Below, piece by piece: positions 13,753 through 15,123 of a stretch of 15,123 bases of DNA. The stretch is from an uncultured Lacibacter sp. (GTDB taxonomy: Bacteria; Bacteroidota; Bacteroidia; Chitinophagales; Chitinophagaceae). The notes beneath the pieces are model-generated. The model had not been told where the DNA came from and made no database searches. It worked only from the letters and a program-made list of their open reading frames with translations. Position numbers and translations under genes: made by a program. The stretch lies in the NCBI RefSeq assembly GCF_946479605.1, contig NZ_CAMLGT010000064.1:1-15123 (forward strand). The letters run 5' to 3'. Positions within the stretch are counted from its first letter, which is position 1. Each line of letters starts with the position of its first letter.

Positions 13753-14925
13753 ATGTCATTATACAATAAACGGGGCGTTTCGGCACAAAAGGAAGAAGTA
13801 CACAAGGCAGTAGAGCATCTTGATCAGGGGTTATACCCAAATGCTTTCTGCAAACTTTATCCCGATTACCTGGGTGGTGATGCCGATTGGGTGAACGTAA
13901 CGCATGCCGATGGTGCGGGCACGAAAAGTATTTTGGCTTATTTGTATTGGAAAGAAACCGGCAATGTATCGGTCTGGAAAGGCATTGCACAGGATGCAAT
14001 TGTAATGAACCTCGATGATTTGCTTTGCGTAGGTATTTACGATAATATTTTATTCTCTTCTACAGTTGATCGAAACAAAACATTGATTCCGGGTGAAGTG
14101 CTGGAACAGGTGATCAATGGCTCGGCTGAGTTATTTGCACAACTGAAAGAATATGGGGTAAATATTCATTACCTCGGTGGTGAAACAGCAGATGTAGGAG
14201 ATGTGGTGCGTACCATTGCAGTAAACGGAACGATGACGGCTCGTTGGCCGAAGAGCAAAGTGATCAGTAACGATAAAATAAAAGCCGGTGATGTAATTGT
14301 TGGATTGGCCGGTTTTGGACAGGCGAATTACGAAACATCGTACAACAGTGGTTTAGGTAGTAATGGATTGACGAGTGCAAGACATGATGTATTGGAAAAA
14401 TATTATGCGCATCATTTCCCTGAAACATTTGAATCGAAACTGAGCGATGATGTGGTGTATATTGGTAAACACCGTTTGGCCGATGAAGTGAAATTGCCGA
14501 ACGGAGAAACTTCACTCATTGGTCGTTTGCTGTTATCTCCCACAAGAACATTTGCACCTGTGTTAAAAGAAATATTAGAAAATCATTTTGATGCAGTTCA
14601 CGGCTTGATCCACTGCAGTGGTGGCGGTCAAACTAAATGCATGAAATATTTACCGGGGCCAATGAAGATTGTGAAAGACAATCTTTTTACGCCGCCAATC
14701 ATTTTCGATCTCATACAAGAAGCTTCAGGTGCTGATGCCCGTGAAATGTACCAGGTGTTCAACATGGGTACACGCTTGGAAATTTATACCAATGAAAAAG
14801 ATGCTGATGCATTGATCAGCATCGCAAAATCGTTTGGCGTAGATGCACAGGTGATTGGCAGGGTAGAGGCGAGTGAAAAGAAGGAGTTGCTGATAAAGCT
14901 GAAGGACGAAGAGTTGACTTTCTAA
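13753..14925 (+). CDS. purM: Phosphoribosylformylglycinamidine cyclo-ligase (AIR synthase, PurM-type)
   Basis: ATP-dependent ring closure of FGAM to AIR, step five of purine synthesis; cytoplasmic. The ATG at 13753 gives 390 residues starting MSLYNKRGVSAQKEEV. In-frame starts at 13708-13711 lie upstream of the candidate promoter and are not used. PurM motifs appear in order: HADGAGTKS (51-59, compare CDGVGTK), QDAIVMNLDDLLCVG (80-94), GGETADVGD (142-150), GLAGFGQ (184-190), SPTRTFAPVLKE (262-273), and FNMGTR (336-341, compare FNMGIG). At 390 residues it is roughly 45 longer than E. coli PurM, as in the divergent Bacteroidota branch often annotated as AIR synthase-related protein. The pur neighbours are absent here. 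It ends at the hairpin 14932-14962. Confidence 0.9.
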   Translation: MSLYNKRGVSAQKEEVHKAVEHLDQGLYPNAFCKLYPDYLGGDADWVNVTHADGAGTKSILAYLYWKETGNVSVWKGIAQDAIVMNLDDLLCVGIYDNILFSSTVDRNKTLIPGEVLEQVINGSAELFAQLKEYGVNIHYLGGETADVGDVVRTIAVNGTMTARWPKSKVISNDKIKAGDVIVGLAGFGQANYETSYNSGLGSNGLTSARHDVLEKYYAHHFPETFESKLSDDVVYIGKHRLADEVKLPNGETSLIGRLLLSPTRTFAPVLKEILENHFDAVHGLIHCSGGGQTKCMKYLPGPMKIVKDNLFTPPIIFDLIQEASGADAREMYQVFNMGTRLEIYTNEKDADALISIAKSFGVDAQVIGRVEASEKKELLIKLKDEELTF

Positions 14926-14931
14926 GAATAG

Positions 14932-14962
14932 AAAAAGCGAGGTTTAGTATCCTCGCTTTTTT
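14932..14962. terminator. Terminator after purM, bidirectional
   Basis: Perfect 11-base stem (14932-14942 with 14951-14961; AAAAAGCGAGG against CCTCGCTTTTT) with an eight-base loop, six bases after the purM stop, followed by T and A. The A-run on the left arm gives a T-rich tail on the minus strand, serving the convergent partial gene that ends at 14986. Confidence 0.85.
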
Positions 14963-14985
14963 ATTGCAGATATTATAGTTGTTGA

Positions 14986-15123
14986 TTAATTGGTTACTAC
15001 AGAAATCCAATATTCGTCAGATCCGTTTGTTGATTGATAGTTAACAATTATTTTTTCTCTATGCCAAGCTTTTACATTTCTGCCGTTTTGTATTGCGGGA
15101 ATCCACTTCGGCCCTTTAGCAAT
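14986..15123 (-). CDS. TonB C-terminal domain-like protein, partial (C-terminus only)
   Basis: The minus strand is open from the window edge to a TAA at 14986-14988, giving 45 residues. The first part (GPKWIPAIQNGRNVKAW, residues 4-20) closely resembles the conserved W-x-P-x-x-x-x-G-x-x-V core of TonB C-terminal domains as they occur in Bacteroidota, where short secreted proteins or TonB itself carry it. The tail, after VNYQ, is longer than the usual beta-strand ending and closes with EYWISVVTN. TonB would link the inner-membrane energy system to outer-membrane receptors, but many Bacteroidota proteins with this domain are not true TonB. The N-terminal part is outside the window, so the full architecture is unknown. 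Confidence 0.62.
   Translation of the reverse strand: MAKGPKWIPAIQNGRNVKAWHREKIIVNYQSTNGSDEYWISVVTN

Overview
The window reads as a chromosomal segment of a Bacteroidota bacterium, most likely family Chitinophagaceae. Three things point there: promoter-like boxes of the form TAnnTTTG in front of genes with no Shine-Dalgarno sequence, a subtilisin-like protease with a C-terminal type IX secretion sorting domain, and a HEIGH-type metalloprotease lipoprotein typical of this phylum. Base composition and codon use look even throughout. I see no tRNA, rRNA, transposase, phage gene or CRISPR array. The assignment to family is inference from gene content.

Layout. Positions 1-1951, plus strand: the 3' part of a UbiA-family prenyltransferase gene, then ruvX (Holliday junction resolvase family), then def (peptide deformylase). 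A palindromic repeat lies between the first two, and a 150-base spacer with heptad repeats precedes def. Positions 1986-3849: an rluD-type pseudouridine synthase gene (minus) and lipB (plus), divergent from a 58-base spacer holding two interleaved promoters. lipB carries an in-frame short tandem repeat. Positions 3844-6394, minus: two secreted proteins of unknown function and a PLP-dependent enzyme of the ACC deaminase/D-cysteine desulfhydrase family. Positions 6451-7350, plus: a sugar-phosphate-type nucleotidyltransferase. Positions 7400-10057, minus: a large secreted S8 peptidase. Positions 10244-11032, plus: a lipoprotein metalloprotease. Positions 11089-13681, minus: pgi and ribF, probably co-transcribed with ribF first. 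Positions 13753-14925, plus: a PurM-type AIR synthase. Positions 14986-15123, minus: the C-terminal end of a TonB-like protein cut by the window edge.

How the genes relate. This is mostly an ordinary housekeeping region: translation and RNA modification (def, rluD), lipoylation (lipB), central metabolism (pgi), flavin synthesis (ribF), purine synthesis (purM) and DNA processing (ruvX), interspersed with cell-envelope and secreted functions. Convergent gene pairs are separated by compact hairpins that can terminate from both sides (1954-1987, 7369-7396, 11060-11085, 14932-14962). The exception is lipB and its convergent neighbour, which overlap by six bases. No undescribed multi-gene system is evident. 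The observations most worth checking are the in-frame repeat in lipB, the 14-base periodicity shared by three separate repeats, the palindromic repeat before ruvX, the apparent Asp-to-Glu change in the S8 peptidase triad, and promoters that seem to give almost leaderless mRNAs for rluD and lipB.
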